Source: DAIDKA01 sp963708865 (lineage in GTDB: Bacteria > Pseudomonadota > Gammaproteobacteria > Steroidobacterales > Steroidobacteraceae). Taken from it: 64,000 nt of DNA. The stretch covers positions 124,001-188,000 of the forward strand of contig CAVPUC010000008.1 of the NCBI GenBank assembly GCA_963708865.1, written 5' to 3'. Shown here one piece after another: positions 9,541 through 19,802 of the stretch. The notes beneath the pieces were generated by a model. That model worked only from the letters and a program-made list of their open reading frames with translations, did no database searches and was not told where the DNA came from. The translations under genes were made by a program, and so were the position numbers. Numbering within the stretch: the first letter of the stretch is position 1; each line of letters begins with the position of its first letter.

Positions 9541-9569
9541 TTGACCGTCCCGTGGTGTGTGGGTATACT
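9541..9569 (+). promoter_or_regulatory. Near-consensus sigma-70 promoter of the gntR-ABC operon
   Basis: TTGACC (9541-9546) and TATACT (9564-9569) are separated by exactly 17 bases. Transcription should begin near 9575-9577, only about 4-6 bases before the ATG at 9581, and no Shine-Dalgarno sequence fits in between. The mRNA is therefore predicted to be leaderless or nearly so. Confidence 0.75.
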
Positions 9570-9577
9570 CGTACACT
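9554..9577 (+). promoter_or_regulatory. Possible YtrA-type operator overlapping the -10 box
   Basis: GGTG (9554-9557) is followed after 16 bases by CACT (9574-9577). From memory, the YtrA-like GntR regulator of Xanthomonas recognises GGTG-N16-CACC; this site differs at one base. It covers the -10 hexamer and the predicted start site, as expected for autorepression. The match is short, so this is an inference. Confidence 0.45.
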
Positions 9578-9580
9578 CAC

Positions 9581-9978
9581 ATGGGAAGTCGGCCATCACT
9601 GCGAATCTTCACCCTGCAGCCGAGCTCCGGCGTGCCGATCTATCTGCAGCTCATCCAGCAAGTGCGGCGTCTGGTCGCAAGCGGCCAGTTGTCACCCGGC
9701 ACGGAGCTGCCCTCGGTGCGCGAAGTCGCGCTGGAATACACCGTCAATCCCACCACCATCTCCAAGGCGTACAGCCTGCTGGAGCACGAAGGGTTGCTGC
9801 AGAGAAACCGCGGCAAACCCATGACCATCGCGGCAGGACGGCGCGCCGGCGGCTCCCTGTCGCAGCGCCTTAAACAGATCGAATCCCAGGTTGACGCGCT
9901 GCTACTGGCGGCGCGCCAGCTGGAGCTTCAATCCGCCGAACTGTGCCAATTCATCGAAAGGAAGATGGGAGAGAACCC

Positions 9979-9982
<4 letters not shown>
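9581..9982 (+). CDS. GntR-family regulator, YtrA subfamily
   Basis: This 133-residue protein has the GntR winged helix-turn-helix at about residues 10-75: PIYLQLIQQVRRLVASGQL, then TELPSVREVALEYTVNPTTI, then EHEGLLQRNRGKP. Only a short helical tail follows, with no large effector domain. That is the YtrA type, which is usually encoded beside ABC transporter genes. The ATG at 9581 is preferred over an in-frame GTG at 9557, which lies inside the promoter spacer. The stop overlaps the GTG of the ABC ATPase (GTGA), so the genes are translationally coupled. Likely role: repressor of its own operon. Confidence 0.88.
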
Positions 9983-10853
<871 letters not shown>

Positions 10854-10857
<4 letters not shown>

Positions 10858-12278
10858 AGGGCGTCGCCAGCACGGTCCTGCGGCTGTTATGGGTGAGTCG
10901 GCTGCAGCGCTGGTTTTTGGCTGTCGGACTGGCTCTGTCCCTCTGCGGGATGGGCGCGCAAGCGGGTTTATGGCCCACCGGGGCGCCATTGTTGTACATC
11001 TTCGCCGCCATCATCGGATTAATGGCTTGCGCGTTCATGCCATGCGTTGTGGATCCGCTGCTGTTCCGGTCACTGTCCGCGCCTCGTTCAATCCAGCTGA
11101 TACCCCATGGCAGGTTGCAACTCGTGCTGGGCGCATTCTGCTCGCAATTGTTGATAGCGGTGCTGGTCGGTGCCGCCATTGGCACGGGTTCCGGCAACGG
11201 TGCGCTGAACTCACATGGAATCTTTCATGCGCTGTCCTCGAGCGCGAGCACCGCCGGCGCCCAGTTAGGCACGGCCTGCGTGCTGTCATTCGGCGCAGTC
11301 TCGCTGTATTTCCTGATCTTCTCTTGGTCAATGCAGTATCGTCTGGGAGTCCTCATGCTGCTGCCGCTGCTGGCCGTGCCGCGGCTGATTGCCCCGATAT
11401 TTCCGCATCTGAAACCGGGTGCAGCGCTCACCAGCCCACTGGGGGTTGGTGGCGTGTTGTCGGTCACCCTACTGGCATGGCTGGTCTTCTCCATCGCCTA
11501 TGTCACGCAGCGGCAAATAAGCGTGGGAGGATGGAACACGGTTGGATTGGGATATCAAAAGCACACACGTTCCGCCGACGCCGCTGGTCCGGGGGAGCCG
11601 CCGCGGTACAGCCGGCCAGACTCCATCCGCATACTAATGACGGGACTGGTGAACGTCCGCCGCACCATGCTGTGGACGGGTGTTGTTTTCGGTGCCGTCT
11701 CTGTCGGCTTCACCATCCTCACCCTCCGCGAAGCGCGCTCCGCCGAGCACCCCGGCGCCTGGCCCATGCTCCTGTGCCTGTACGCGGGAATGGTTCCGGG
11801 AGTCCTCGCAGGCGTGATGGCCCGGCGCGCCAAGTTCCTGTGGCTCACGGCGAGCATGGGGCGCGCCGAGATGTTCATTGCGATTGAAAGACAGTGTTGG
11901 CGGATGACTTTCGTGGCCGTCGGAGTGGCCATGTTGTTTGCCGTGCCGCTGCTGGTGTTCGGACTTCACGCACGCCCTGATCCCGCGCAACTGCTCGAAT
12001 ATCTCGCGGCGCCGCTCGCTGCCGGCGCAACCCTGCTCTATGTCGGCCTCCTGTACGTGCGCGGCAACCGACTCACCGACCTGATGATCGTCGCTGGGAA
12101 TACGATCCTGCTGGCGGCTGCCTTTTTCAGCACCATGAGCGAGTGGCGAGGTCTGTCGGTGCTGGTCTCAATCCAGATAATTCTGGTGCCGCTGCTGCGC
12201 GAGGTGGGGCGCCGCCGCTGGACCCACGTTGATTGGCTGCGCCTAAGACCCCCGCTGGCCGCGGCGCGCTGGGCATAG
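10854..12278 (+). CDS. Polytopic membrane protein, probable ABC transporter permease
   Basis: This 474-residue, strongly hydrophobic protein has roughly ten to twelve predicted membrane segments, for example WFLAVGLALSLCGMG, LLYIFAAIIGLMACAFM and ILLAAAFFSTM. The ATG at 10854 overlaps the ATPase stop, so the two are probably made together. No motif assigns a substrate, and similarity to named permeases is not obvious; the permease call rests on position and topology. It ends 29 bases from the convergent HExxH gene. Confidence 0.7.
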
Positions 12279-12307
12279 CGCCGCGAACCGCGCCACACCA
12301 AGGACCA

Positions 12308-12790
12308 TCAGTAGCGCAGCTCGCCCGTGAGCGATCCGTCCGCCCGGATGACGCCATGCGCGCGCAGCCACCCGAAGGCATCGGCGGCATCGCCTTCGAA
12401 CCACGCACGGGTAGTTCCCAGGCGGAAGCTGTAGCCCCATTCGTCCATGTCCCGCATCAGCCGCTCGCGCCCGACCCCCGCCAGCGCATCGGCCAGCAGG
12501 AGCTGCAGGTAGCACACCGCGGATTCCTCGGGATCATCGCCGCCCGCATCACGATCCAGCCCCGCGCGGCGCTCCGGCGTCATGCAGACATAGTGGCTGG
12601 CTTCATGGAGCACGGAGTGCACCGGGGTGTCGAGCCGCGCGTACAGCTGGTCGCCCTTCAAGCCGGCCTCGGTATCGCCCCAGTAGGAGCCGGGAATCGC
12701 CTCGTCCGGCGCCGTCAGTGTCAGGTTCAGGCCGTAGTGATGCAGTACCAGCGCCAGCTCGACTCGATCCACGTTGGTCAGCCGCAGCAT
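12308..12790 (-). CDS. Unnamed protein with zincin-like HExxH motif, next to lptE
   Basis: This 160-residue soluble protein has no signal peptide. It contains HEASH (about residues 61-65, in SVLHEASHYVCM), followed some 20 residues later by DPEESAVCYLQ. The second block could supply the glutamate ligand of a gluzincin-type metallopeptidase. The ATG at 12790 lies 22 bases after the lptE stop, so it belongs to the leuS-lptE operon. I do not recognise a named family. Peptidase activity is inferred from the motif only. Confidence 0.65.
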   Translation of the reverse strand: MLRLTNVDRVELALVLHHYGLNLTLTAPDEAIPGSYWGDTEAGLKGDQLYARLDTPVHSVLHEASHYVCMTPERRAGLDRDAGGDDPEESAVCYLQLLLADALAGVGRERLMRDMDEWGYSFRLGTTRAWFEGDAADAFGWLRAHGVIRADGSLTGELRY

Positions 12791-12812
12791 CTGGGTTGCC
12801 AGCGGAAGGCGC

Positions 12813-13307
12813 CTAGAGCCTCGACAGGCGCCGCATGACAGCGTCGACCAGGTCGTGGGCGAGGGCCGCCTGCAGGATGGCTTCCTCGTTTTCCTTGGCC
12901 AAAAGCTCACTGACCGCGAAGCTGTACTCGCGCGTCGTTTCAACTTCCTGCGCCGGCAGCAACTCCGTGTCGCCCGCGGTCACCGAGAACCGCACCGTAT
13001 AGGTAAGTTCGTACTCGCGGGGCAGGTTGTCCGGCGACACCGACAGGATCCGCCGGGTGCGCTTGTCATCCAGCACATGCACGGTGGCCGTGGCCGCCTT
13101 GGTGTCATCCGTGAGTTCGACCCCCGACACCAAGAGCGCGTTGCGCAGTCCCTGCACGAAGTCGCTCTGCCGGTCGCGGGCGTCCACGTAGGAGAGTTTG
13201 AACGCCTTCGGCAGCGGCGTACGACCCTGCAGGTGAAAGCCGCAGCCGCACAGGCCGAGCAGCAGCGCGGCGAGCACCGCGACCGCCGCTTTGCGTGTCT
13301 CAGACAA
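12813..13307 (-). CDS. lptE: LPS-assembly lipoprotein LptE
   Basis: LptE plugs and assembles the outer-membrane translocon LptD that inserts lipopolysaccharide. This 164-residue precursor has a signal peptide ending in the lipobox LCGC (cleavage before about C20 or C22), then GFHLQGRTPLP, the family's GFxLRG start. The rest has the small alternating-strand fold of the family. The ATG lies inside the end of leuS (8-base overlap). Order leuS-lptE is canonical; holA, normally next, is displaced here. Confidence 0.92.
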   Translation of the reverse strand: MSETRKAAVAVLAALLLGLCGCGFHLQGRTPLPKAFKLSYVDARDRQSDFVQGLRNALLVSGVELTDDTKAATATVHVLDDKRTRRILSVSPDNLPREYELTYTVRFSVTAGDTELLPAQEVETTREYSFAVSELLAKENEEAILQAALAHDLVDAVMRRLSRL

Positions 13308-15918
13308 CGATGTTCACCAGCTTGCCGGGCACATAGATCAGCTTGCGGGGGCTGGCCGTACCGACGAATTTCTGGACGCGCTCATCCGCCAGGACGATGT
13401 CCCGCACGCTCGCCTCATCCGCGCCGGCGGCGACGCCGACCCGCGCGCGCATCTTGCCGTTCACCTGTACGCTGATCTCGATCTGCTCCTGCACCTGGGC
13501 CGCCGCATCCGGCACGGGCCAGGGCTGATCGATCAGCGCGCCTTCATGCCCCAATGCCTGCCACAGCGCGTGACACACATGCGGCACGATCGGCGATAAC
13601 GCGACGGCGATGATGCCGAACGCCTCGTGTCGCACGGCGTGCCCCTGCGGCGAGGGATCATCAAAGCGGCCCACTGCATTCAGCAGTTCCATCACCGCCG
13701 CGATGGCCGTGTTGAAGGTGCGACGCCGACCAATGTCATCGGTCACCTTGGCCAGGGTCTGGTGCGCCATGCGCCGCAGCGCCTTCTGGCCGGCATCCAG
13801 GACCGCGACATCCAACGCCGGCGCAGCACCCGCACGGACATGCGCCTGCACGGCGATCCACAGTCGACGCAGGAACCGGAAAGATCCCTGCACGCCCTCA
13901 TCCGACCATTCCAGGGTCTGCTCCGGCGGCGCCGTGAACATCACGAACAGTCGCACCGTATCGGCGCCGAAACGTTCGACCAGCTTCTGCGGATCAACCC
14001 CGTTGTTGCGCGACTTCGACATGGTGCCCAAGCCGTCGTATTGCACCTCCACCACCTCGCCACCGGGCAGGGGCGCGGTATAGCGCGTGGTGCCGTGGCT
14101 TTCAGTGACCGTGACCTGGGCCGGATCGAAAAACTGGCGCCGGCCTTCGGCCGGATGTCGCGAGTAGATGTGATTGAGCACCATGCCCTGTGTGAGCAGG
14201 TTGGTGAAGGGCTCATTGACGCTGGGCAGGCCAAGGTCGCGCATGGCCTTGGTCCAGAAGCGCGCGTACAAGAGGTGCAGGATGGCGTGCTCGATGCCCC
14301 CGATGTACTGATCCACCGGCATCCAATAGCGGGCGCGCTCATCCACCATGGCCTGGGCGTTGTCGAAGCTGGCGTAACGCAGGAAATACCACGAAGAATC
14401 CACGAAGGTATCCATGGTGTCGGTTTCACGGCGCGCCGCGGCTCCGCACTTGGGGCAAGTGCATTCATAAAACGCCGGGCTCTTGGCGAGCGGATTGCCG
14501 CTGCCATCGGGCACCAGGTCCTCGGGCAAGAGCACCGGCAGCTGCTGATCCGGTACCGGCACGACGCCGCAGGCCGGACAGTGGATCAGCGGAATCGGAC
14601 AGCCCCAGTAGCGCTGGCGCGAAATGCCCCAGTCACGCAAGCGAAACTGCACCCGCTTCCTGCCGATGCCGCGCGCTTGCAGCGCCGCCGCGATGGCATC
14701 CACCGCCGCCTGAAACTCAAGCCCCGAGAATTCCCCGGAATTCACGGTGATGCCGTGTTCCCCGTAGGCCTCCTGCCAGGGCGCGCCGACCGTCTCGTAC
14801 GCGCCGGTCGCCGACTTCACCACCGTGCGGATGGCGATACCGGCGCGCGTCGCGAACTCGAAATCGCGCTCATCGTGAGCGGGCACGCCCATGACGGCGC
14901 CCTCTCCATAACCCATCAGGACGTAGTTGGCGATCCACACTTCCACGGGTTGGCCGCTGAACGGATGCAGCACGTGCAGTCCGGTGCGGATGCCCTTCTT
15001 CTCCTGCACCGCGATGTCGGCCTCCATGACACTGCCGCGCTTGCACTCCTCGACAAATGCCGCAATCGTGGCGCTGCCGGCCGCGGCCGCCGTGGCGATC
15101 GGGTGCTCGGCCGCGATGGCCATGAAGGTCGCGCCGAACAACGTGTCGGCGCGGGTCGTGAAGACCTTGAGGGTCGCGGCGCCGCCCATCAGTTGCTCAA
15201 GATCCGGAGCGTAGGCAAAGGCAATCTCGGTGCCTTCGCTGCGCCCGATCCAGTGGGCCTGCATCAGCCTGACGCGCTCCGGCCAGTCCTTGAGGTCCTT
15301 GAGTGAGTCGAGCAGTTCCTGGGCGTAGCGCGTGATGTTCAGGTAGTACATCGGGATTTCGCGCTTCTCGATGAGCGCGCCGGTGCGCCAGCCGCGGCCA
15401 TCGATGACCTGCTCATTCGCGAGCACGGTCTGATCCACCGGATCCCAGTTCACGACACCGGTGCGCCGATAGGCGATGCCGCTTTCGAGCATGCGCAGGA
15501 AAAACCACTGATTCCAGCGGTAGTACGCCGGATCGCACGTGGCAAGCTCACGACGCCAGTCGATGGCGAGCCCGAGCGAGCGCAGCTGCTGCTTCATGTA
15601 CGCGATGTTGTCGCGGGTCCACTTGGCCGGCGGCACGCCGTTCTGCATGGCCGCGTTCTCGGCCGGCAGGCCGAACGCATCCCAGCCCATGGGCTGCATG
15701 ACGTTGCGGCCCTGCATGCGCATGAAGCGCGCAATGACATCGCCGATGGTGTAGTTGCGCACGTGACCCATGTGCAACCGCCCCGAGGGATACGGAAACA
15801 TGGACAGGCAGTAGTATTTGGGCAGCCCAGGGGTCTCCTGGGCCGCGAAGGCACCGGCGCGATCCCAATCGTCCTGGGCGGCCCGTTCAGTGGCCGCCGG
15901 GTCGTAGGTTTCCTGCAT
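13300..15918 (-). CDS. leuS: Leucyl-tRNA synthetase
   Basis: LeuS (872 aa; E. coli 860) charges tRNA-Leu. The class I signature appears as HMGH (residues 49-52) and the KMSKS loop as MSKSRNNGVD in the C-terminal half. The CP1 editing domain shows a normal T-rich region (TTRADTLFGATF), and the zinc-type cysteine pairs CPACG and CPKCG are present. The gene lies 6 bases after the DegQ-like gene. No T-box or leader is seen, so it is presumably transcribed with the upstream operon. Confidence 0.97.
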   Translation of the reverse strand: MQETYDPAATERAAQDDWDRAGAFAAQETPGLPKYYCLSMFPYPSGRLHMGHVRNYTIGDVIARFMRMQGRNVMQPMGWDAFGLPAENAAMQNGVPPAKWTRDNIAYMKQQLRSLGLAIDWRRELATCDPAYYRWNQWFFLRMLESGIAYRRTGVVNWDPVDQTVLANEQVIDGRGWRTGALIEKREIPMYYLNITRYAQELLDSLKDLKDWPERVRLMQAHWIGRSEGTEIAFAYAPDLEQLMGGAATLKVFTTRADTLFGATFMAIAAEHPIATAAAAGSATIAAFVEECKRGSVMEADIAVQEKKGIRTGLHVLHPFSGQPVEVWIANYVLMGYGEGAVMGVPAHDERDFEFATRAGIAIRTVVKSATGAYETVGAPWQEAYGEHGITVNSGEFSGLEFQAAVDAIAAALQARGIGRKRVQFRLRDWGISRQRYWGCPIPLIHCPACGVVPVPDQQLPVLLPEDLVPDGSGNPLAKSPAFYECTCPKCGAAARRETDTMDTFVDSSWYFLRYASFDNAQAMVDERARYWMPVDQYIGGIEHAILHLLYARFWTKAMRDLGLPSVNEPFTNLLTQGMVLNHIYSRHPAEGRRQFFDPAQVTVTESHGTTRYTAPLPGGEVVEVQYDGLGTMSKSRNNGVDPQKLVERFGADTVRLFVMFTAPPEQTLEWSDEGVQGSFRFLRRLWIAVQAHVRAGAAPALDVAVLDAGQKALRRMAHQTLAKVTDDIGRRRTFNTAIAAVMELLNAVGRFDDPSPQGHAVRHEAFGIIAVALSPIVPHVCHALWQALGHEGALIDQPWPVPDAAAQVQEQIEISVQVNGKMRARVGVAAGADEASVRDIVLADERVQKFVGTASPRKLIYVPGKLVNIVV

Positions 15919-15924
15919 CGCCGG

Positions 15925-17385
15925 TCAGTTCAGGTGCAGCGGTAGAAACAGCTGTTGGCCCATGCGTTGCACCAGCAGGGCGATCGTCTTGCCCGCCGTC
16001 TTCGCCTCGGCCACCAGCTCCTGGGTGGTATGCACGGCCTTGCCGTTGATGCCGAGGACGATATCGCCCGGCTGCACATCGCCCGCAGCGGCCGGGCCCG
16101 ACACGCTCTCGACGATCAGCGAGCCGGTGGTCTGGGCCTGCTGCTTCTCCTCGGCGCTCAGCACGCGCAGTTTGAGTCCGAGACGTTCGGCCTGGCCGCT
16201 GCTCGGACCCTTGGCGGGCTTGGCAGCGGCGTCGGCGGTTTCGTCGCTCACCAGCGCAACCTTCACGTTCACATCCTGTGCCTTGCGTTCGCGCCATATC
16301 GAGATGTGCACATCGGTGCCCGGATGCATGTTCGAAATCAGCAGTGACAGCTCGCCATAGTGTTCGATGTTCTGGCCATTGACCGCGAGGATGATGTCGC
16401 CGGGCTTGATACCGGCTTTTTCCGCAGGACCGCCCGGCTCCACGATCTGCACCAGCGCACCGCGCGGCCGGCCTAAGCCGAAGGACTCGGCGAATGCGGC
16501 ATTCACATCGACGATGGAGACACCAATCCGACCGCGCATGACGTGCCCGGTCTTGATGATCTGGTTCTCGACGTTCACGGCGATGTCGATCGGAATCGCG
16601 AACGAGAGGCCCATGTAGCTGCCGGTCTGACTGAAGATCTGCGAGTTGATGCCGACGACCTCGCCACGGGTGTTGAAGAGCGGCCCGCCGGAGTTGCCCG
16701 GGTTAACCGCCACGTCGGTCTGGATGAAGGGCACATAATTGTCATTGGGCAGCGCGCGCGCGGTCGCGCTGACGATGCCGGCGGTGGCGGTGTTGTCGAA
16801 GTTGAAGGGCGAACCGATCGCGACCACCCATTGACCGGGTTTGAGCAGCCGCGGATCACCGATCTTCACCACCGGCAGACTCGTGGCATCGATCTTGATC
16901 ACCGCGACATCGGTGCGCTCGTCCTGGCCGACGACCTTGGCCTGGAATTCGCGACGGTCGGTCAGGCGCACGGTGACGGTCTGCGCCGAGGACACCACGT
17001 GGGCATTGGTGAGGATGTAGCCATCGGGGCTGACGATGAACCCGGAACCCGTGCCATGCGCGGGCGGGGCATTGCGCGGCTGGCCCTGACCCTGGTTGGG
17101 AATGCCGAAGCGGCGGAAGAAGTCGTTCAGCGGGTCATCCGCATCGTCCGGTCCGCCGCGACCCGCGGCCTGCGGGCGCTCGACCACCTCAACGTTCACG
17201 ACCGCGGGGCCATAGCGCTCCACCAGGGCCGAGAAGTCCGGCATGGTGACCGCGGGCAGCGGTTCAGCCGCCCGCGCCGAGGGCGTCCCTTGGGCGAAGG
17301 ACAGTCCCGGAATACATCCGGCAGTCACTGTTGCGATCACTGCGAAAGCTGCCCCGCGGGCCGACCGTGAAAGGGTCATGTACAA
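15925..17385 (-). CDS. DegQ/MucD-type periplasmic serine protease
   Basis: This 486-residue HtrA-family protease has a signal peptide (about residues 1-31, ending SFAQG). The catalytic triad is H129 (TNAHVV), D159 (RTDVAV) and S232 (NPGNSGGP), followed by two PDZ domains (about 268-360 and 390-480). It degrades misfolded periplasmic proteins. A second ATG two codons in (17379) is an equally plausible start. It sits between lnt and leuS, a place where most gammaproteobacteria have nothing, and joins the envelope-assembly theme of this operon. Confidence 0.93.
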   Translation of the reverse strand: MYMTLSRSARGAAFAVIATVTAGCIPGLSFAQGTPSARAAEPLPAVTMPDFSALVERYGPAVVNVEVVERPQAAGRGGPDDADDPLNDFFRRFGIPNQGQGQPRNAPPAHGTGSGFIVSPDGYILTNAHVVSSAQTVTVRLTDRREFQAKVVGQDERTDVAVIKIDATSLPVVKIGDPRLLKPGQWVVAIGSPFNFDNTATAGIVSATARALPNDNYVPFIQTDVAVNPGNSGGPLFNTRGEVVGINSQIFSQTGSYMGLSFAIPIDIAVNVENQIIKTGHVMRGRIGVSIVDVNAAFAESFGLGRPRGALVQIVEPGGPAEKAGIKPGDIILAVNGQNIEHYGELSLLISNMHPGTDVHISIWRERKAQDVNVKVALVSDETADAAAKPAKGPSSGQAERLGLKLRVLSAEEKQQAQTTGSLIVESVSGPAAAGDVQPGDIVLGINGKAVHTTQELVAEAKTAGKTIALLVQRMGQQLFLPLHLN

Positions 17386-17391
17386 CTCCGT

Positions 17392-18919
17392 CTAGCTGCC
17401 AAGATTGCGTCTACCCCGGGCGAAGCCCCGGACAAGGATCACCGCCAGCGTGGTGGCGCTGAGGGAAATTATCAACCAGTTTCCAAACCGCGCATATGGC
17501 GGCAGGCCGCGCATCGGCACCACCGAGGCACGCAGTACGGCCCGGACAAAGCCCGGTGCCTGAGCCAGTACGCGCCCGTCGGGTCCGATGATCGCCGAAA
17601 TACCGTCATTCGCCGCCCGCACGAGGTACCGGCCGGTCTCGATGGACCGCATCTGGGCAATCTGCAGATGCTGGTAGCGGGCGGTGGAATGGCCAAACCA
17701 GCCATCGTTCGTCACGGTCACAAGTGCATTGGCCGTGCGCAGCATGTGCAGGTTTGAGCTGCCGTACGCATCGTCGTAGCAGATGGCCGGCAGCAGCATC
17801 AGCGCCCCGGCCGCCACCGGCTGCTGGTCAGAGGCGCCGTATTCGAAACCCTCGAACGGCAGATGCATGAACTCCAGCCACTCGCGGGCGAAGGCCGGGC
17901 CCGGTATCGCCTCGGTAAAGGGCACGAGGTGCTGCTTGTCGTACCAGTCGACGCTGTCATCGCTCAGGCTCACCACCGAGTTGTAGAGGTCACCGGCCTT
18001 GTTCTCGCGAAATATGCCAACGACCAGCGCTGAATGGCGGGCATGCGCTTCGTGATAGCGTGCCAAGAGGTAGTCGGCGGCGTGCTGGGCGGTGTCGGGC
18101 ACGGCGGCCTCGGGCCAGACGATGACCTGGGCGCCCAGCACCCCGCGCGTGAGGTCGCGGTAAGTGTCCAGCTGGTTATCCAGCTGCGCCGCCTCCAGCT
18201 TCTCATCCTCGGGTATCGCACCCTGCACGATGGCCACGCTGACCGGGGGACCTGCGGGGGAGGTCCAGCGGATACCGCGCAGCGACCAGGGCACCGCCCA
18301 GATGGCCACCAGCACGATGCCCGCCAGCACCCGCTCGCGCCGGCTACCCAGGCCCAGGGTCACGAGCGCGCCTGCGCCGATGAGCAGCAGCGCGGAGACG
18401 CCATAGACACCGAGTATCGGCGCGACGCCCGCCATCCAGGTGCCGGTCTGCGAATAGCCGAGCGACAGCCACGGGAAGCCGGTAAGGAACCAGCCGCGGA
18501 ACCATTCCTCCAAGAGCCACGCGGCAGGCAAGACAGCCATCCAGCGCAGCGCACCGCTCGGCGCAAACCAGCGTGCCACCAGCCAGCCGAGCGCGGCGCC
18601 GTACAGCGCCAGGATGCAGACCAATCCGGCCATCGCGATGAGGGCGATCCAGGCGGGCGCCTGGCCGACCGTATGAATGCTGATGTACAGCCAGTAGGTG
18701 CCCGTGGCGAAGGTGCCGACGTTGAACCAGAACCCTAGCGCCGCGGCATGCCGGGGCGTCGCCCCCTGCCACAGCGACATCAAGCAGCGCCGGCGACAAC
18801 AGCGCCAGCAGCCACAGGTTAGAGGGCGCGAAGGCCGCGCACAGGGCGGCCCCCGCGGCGGCGGCCAGCGCCAACCGCACACGCCGGTCCGCGAGTAGCG
18901 GATTCGAATGCAGCGTCAC
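17392..18919 (-). CDS. lnt: Apolipoprotein N-acyltransferase (frame broken by one extra base)
   Basis: Lnt adds the third acyl chain to outer-membrane lipoproteins at the inner membrane. The start (MTLHSNPLLADRRVRLALA) and first helix lie in one frame up to LLSPALL near 18780; the rest, from MSLWQGATPRHAAALGFWF, lies in the next frame. Removing one base gives about 508 residues (E. coli 512). The nitrilase-type triad is present: Glu in VWPEAAVPD, Lys in YDKQHLVPF and Cys in AICYDDAY, after about six N-terminal membrane helices. It lies 16 bases after corC, the usual neighbour. Confidence 0.9.
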
Positions 18920-18935
18920 GTTTTTTTCGACCGCG

Positions 18936-19802
18936 TCAGTCAGCCGCGACGGGCGGGCGCGGCGGCAGCTCGCGCGCAGAGGTCACCCGCAAAAGGTCGA
19001 TGCGGCGCCGGTCAACGCGCACGACGCGCACTTCGAGCCCGCCAAGGCTCACCGCCTCACCGCGGCGGGGCAGCCGGCCCAGCGTCTTCATCACCAGACC
19101 CGCCACGGTATCGAAGCCCTCATCCACCAGCTGGGTGCCGAAGTACTCGTTGAATTCCTCGAGCCGCGTGACACCGCGCACCGCGTACTGATGCTCGGCT
19201 TCCTTGCGGATGTTCAGGTCGTCCTCTTCGATATCGAACTCGTCATCGATGTCCCCGACGATCTGTTCGATGACATCCTCGATGGTCACGAGCCCCGAGA
19301 CGCCGCCGTACTCATCCACGACGATCGCCATGTGGTTGCGGTTGCCGCGGAATTCCTTCAGCAGCATGTTCAGTCGCTTCGATTCCGGCACGAACACGGC
19401 CGGGCGCATGAACTCGCGGATATTGAATCGCTCCTGCTCGCCGGCAGCACACAGGCGCAGCAGATCCTTGGCGAGCAGGATACCGACGATGTCGTCCCGG
19501 TCATCATCCATCACCGGGAAGCGTGAGTGTCCGCTTTCAATGACCCGCGCCAGAATGTCCGGCGCCGGCTCGGCACGCCGCACCACCGCCATCTGCGTGC
19601 GCGGCACCATGATGTCGCGCACCTGCAGATCGGCGACATCCAGCACACCCTGGAGCATCGCCATCGCATCGGCGTCGATGAGGCCGTGTTCACGTGCCTC
19701 GAGCATATGGCCCACCAGGGCCTCGCGGTCCTGCGGCTCACCAGACAGGGTCTGGGTGATACGGCGCAGCCAGCGCCCGGTGGCATTGCCGTCCTTAGAC
19801 AC
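18936..19802 (-). CDS. corC: CorC/YbeX family CBS-domain protein
   Basis: This 288-residue CorC protein has two CBS domains (IMVPRTQMAVV ... ESGHSRFPV and MRPAVFVPESKRLNMLLKEF ... VDEYGGVSGLVTIEDV) and a C-terminal CorC/HlyC domain. E. coli CorC was linked to magnesium/cobalt efflux and, with YbeY and Lnt, to ribosome and envelope homeostasis. The GTG at 19802 is chosen because it overlaps the ybeY stop and gives the E. coli-like length; upstream in-frame codons would run deep into ybeY. Confidence 0.92.
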   Translation of the reverse strand: MSKDGNATGRWLRRITQTLSGEPQDREALVGHMLEAREHGLIDADAMAMLQGVLDVADLQVRDIMVPRTQMAVVRRAEPAPDILARVIESGHSRFPVMDDDRDDIVGILLAKDLLRLCAAGEQERFNIREFMRPAVFVPESKRLNMLLKEFRGNRNHMAIVVDEYGGVSGLVTIEDVIEQIVGDIDDEFDIEEDDLNIRKEAEHQYAVRGVTRLEEFNEYFGTQLVDEGFDTVAGLVMKTLGRLPRRGEAVSLGGLEVRVVRVDRRRIDLLRVTSARELPPRPPVAAD

